64,000 bases of DNA from assembly GCA_029780675.1 (NCBI GenBank), contig JAKOYE010000204.1:1-64000 (forward strand), read 5' to 3'. Shown here piece by piece: positions 63,861-64,000 of this stretch. The notes beneath the pieces were generated by a model that was not told where the DNA came from, searched no databases, and worked only from the letters and a program-made list of their open reading frames with translations. This DNA is from Actinomycetes bacterium (lineage in GTDB: Bacteria; Actinomycetota; Actinomycetes; Mycobacteriales; Mycobacteriaceae). The position numbers were made by a program, and so were the translations under genes. Numbering within the stretch: position 1 is the stretch's first letter; the number at the start of each line of letters is the position of its first letter.

Positions 63861-64000
63861 GTGCGCGAGTTCGTGACGGTGCACGTCAGTGAGCAGCAAC
63901 CCGGCATCGGGACCGTGCTGCTGAACCGGGAACCCACCAACGCCCTGACCCGGCAGGTGTACCGGGAACTGGCCGCCGTCGCCGCTGAGGTGTCCCAGCG
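63861..64000 (+). CDS. echA17: Enoyl-CoA hydratase EchA17, 5' end only
   Basis: GTG at 63861 opens a frame continuing past the window edge. The visible 46 residues read VREFVTVHVSEQQPGIGTVLLNREPTNALTRQVYRELAAVAAEV, the crotonase N-terminus. Identity as EchA17 rests on position after the NUDIX gene (Rv3039c) and remains to be seen from the rest. Confidence 0.75.
   Translation, partial: MREFVTVHVSEQQPGIGTVLLNREPTNALTRQVYRELAAVAAEVSQ

Overview
The window is high-GC mycobacterial DNA, most likely from a fast-growing, environmental Mycolicibacterium-type species. The signs are homologues of MPT64, FadE22, CYP136, FecB, SerB2 and NrdEF2/H/I, a WS/DGAT wax-ester/triacylglycerol synthase, a PE-PPE-domain protein, DUF3349 and DUF5997 proteins, many GTG starts, and mycobacterial operator types (IdeR-like box, NrdR boxes). 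From cstA (about 15.3 kb) to the right edge the gene order follows, from memory and in inverted orientation, M. tuberculosis Rv3063 to Rv3039c: cstA, fadE22, cyp136, TetR, SDR, TetR, FMN reductase, nrdH-nrdI-nrdE, TetR, nrdF2, DUF3349, adhC, fecB, ctaD, serB2, ABC ATPase, NUDIX, echA17. Several blocks interrupt this backbone and hold most of the novelty.

Layout. 0-11 kb: secreted and envelope genes (small secreted protein, MPT64-like antigen, sulfatase with a coupled secreted partner, M15 lipoprotein peptidase, WS/DGAT, TetR with a divergent EthA/MymA-like monooxygenase, PE-PPE protein, VanX-like dipeptidase, CPBP membrane protease). 11-20 kb: Pro/Ala-rich secreted protein, SOUL protein, a pair of acyl-CoA dehydrogenases, a possible structured RNA, ybdD-cstA, a winged-helix regulator and fadE22. 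20.3-31 kb (insertion 1): two tandem MASE1-GAF-SpoIIE phosphatases, a DUF6325-like gene coupled to hypB, hypA, and divergent hypFCDE. No hydrogenase structural gene lies in the window. 31-34.6 kb: an APH-type phosphotransferase, then a compact sulfur/persulfide module: thioredoxin plus a 43-aa Cys-rich protein facing rhodanese, TauE/SafE and a CsoR/CstR-family repressor. Four matching TACCC...GGGTA operators mark this module.

34.6-42.2 kb: cyp136, TetR, SDR, TetR, FMN reductase and nrdHIE, ending at a strong intrinsic terminator. 42.2-49.7 kb (insertion 2): a probable HTH-antitoxin/nucleotidyltransferase-toxin pair under its own palindrome, DUF5997, a LysR-effector-domain-only protein, a five-gene operon behind an IdeR-like iron box (secreted MTB12-like protein, ABC ATPase, permease, methyltransferase, cupin), and a geranylgeranyl-reductase-family flavoprotein. 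49.7-64 kb: TetR, nrdF2 with tandem NrdR boxes, DUF3349, adhC with a duplicated 3' end, a serine beta-lactamase-like protein, SDR, fecB, ctaD, serB, a MocR regulator divergent from a small protein and yczE, ABC ATPase, NUDIX and the 5' end of echA17.

The strongest leads are the CstR-like regulon, the iron-box operon, the toxin-antitoxin pair, the hyp cluster without structural genes, and long imperfect hairpins between convergent genes. I see no tRNA, rRNA, CRISPR array, prophage or insertion sequence.
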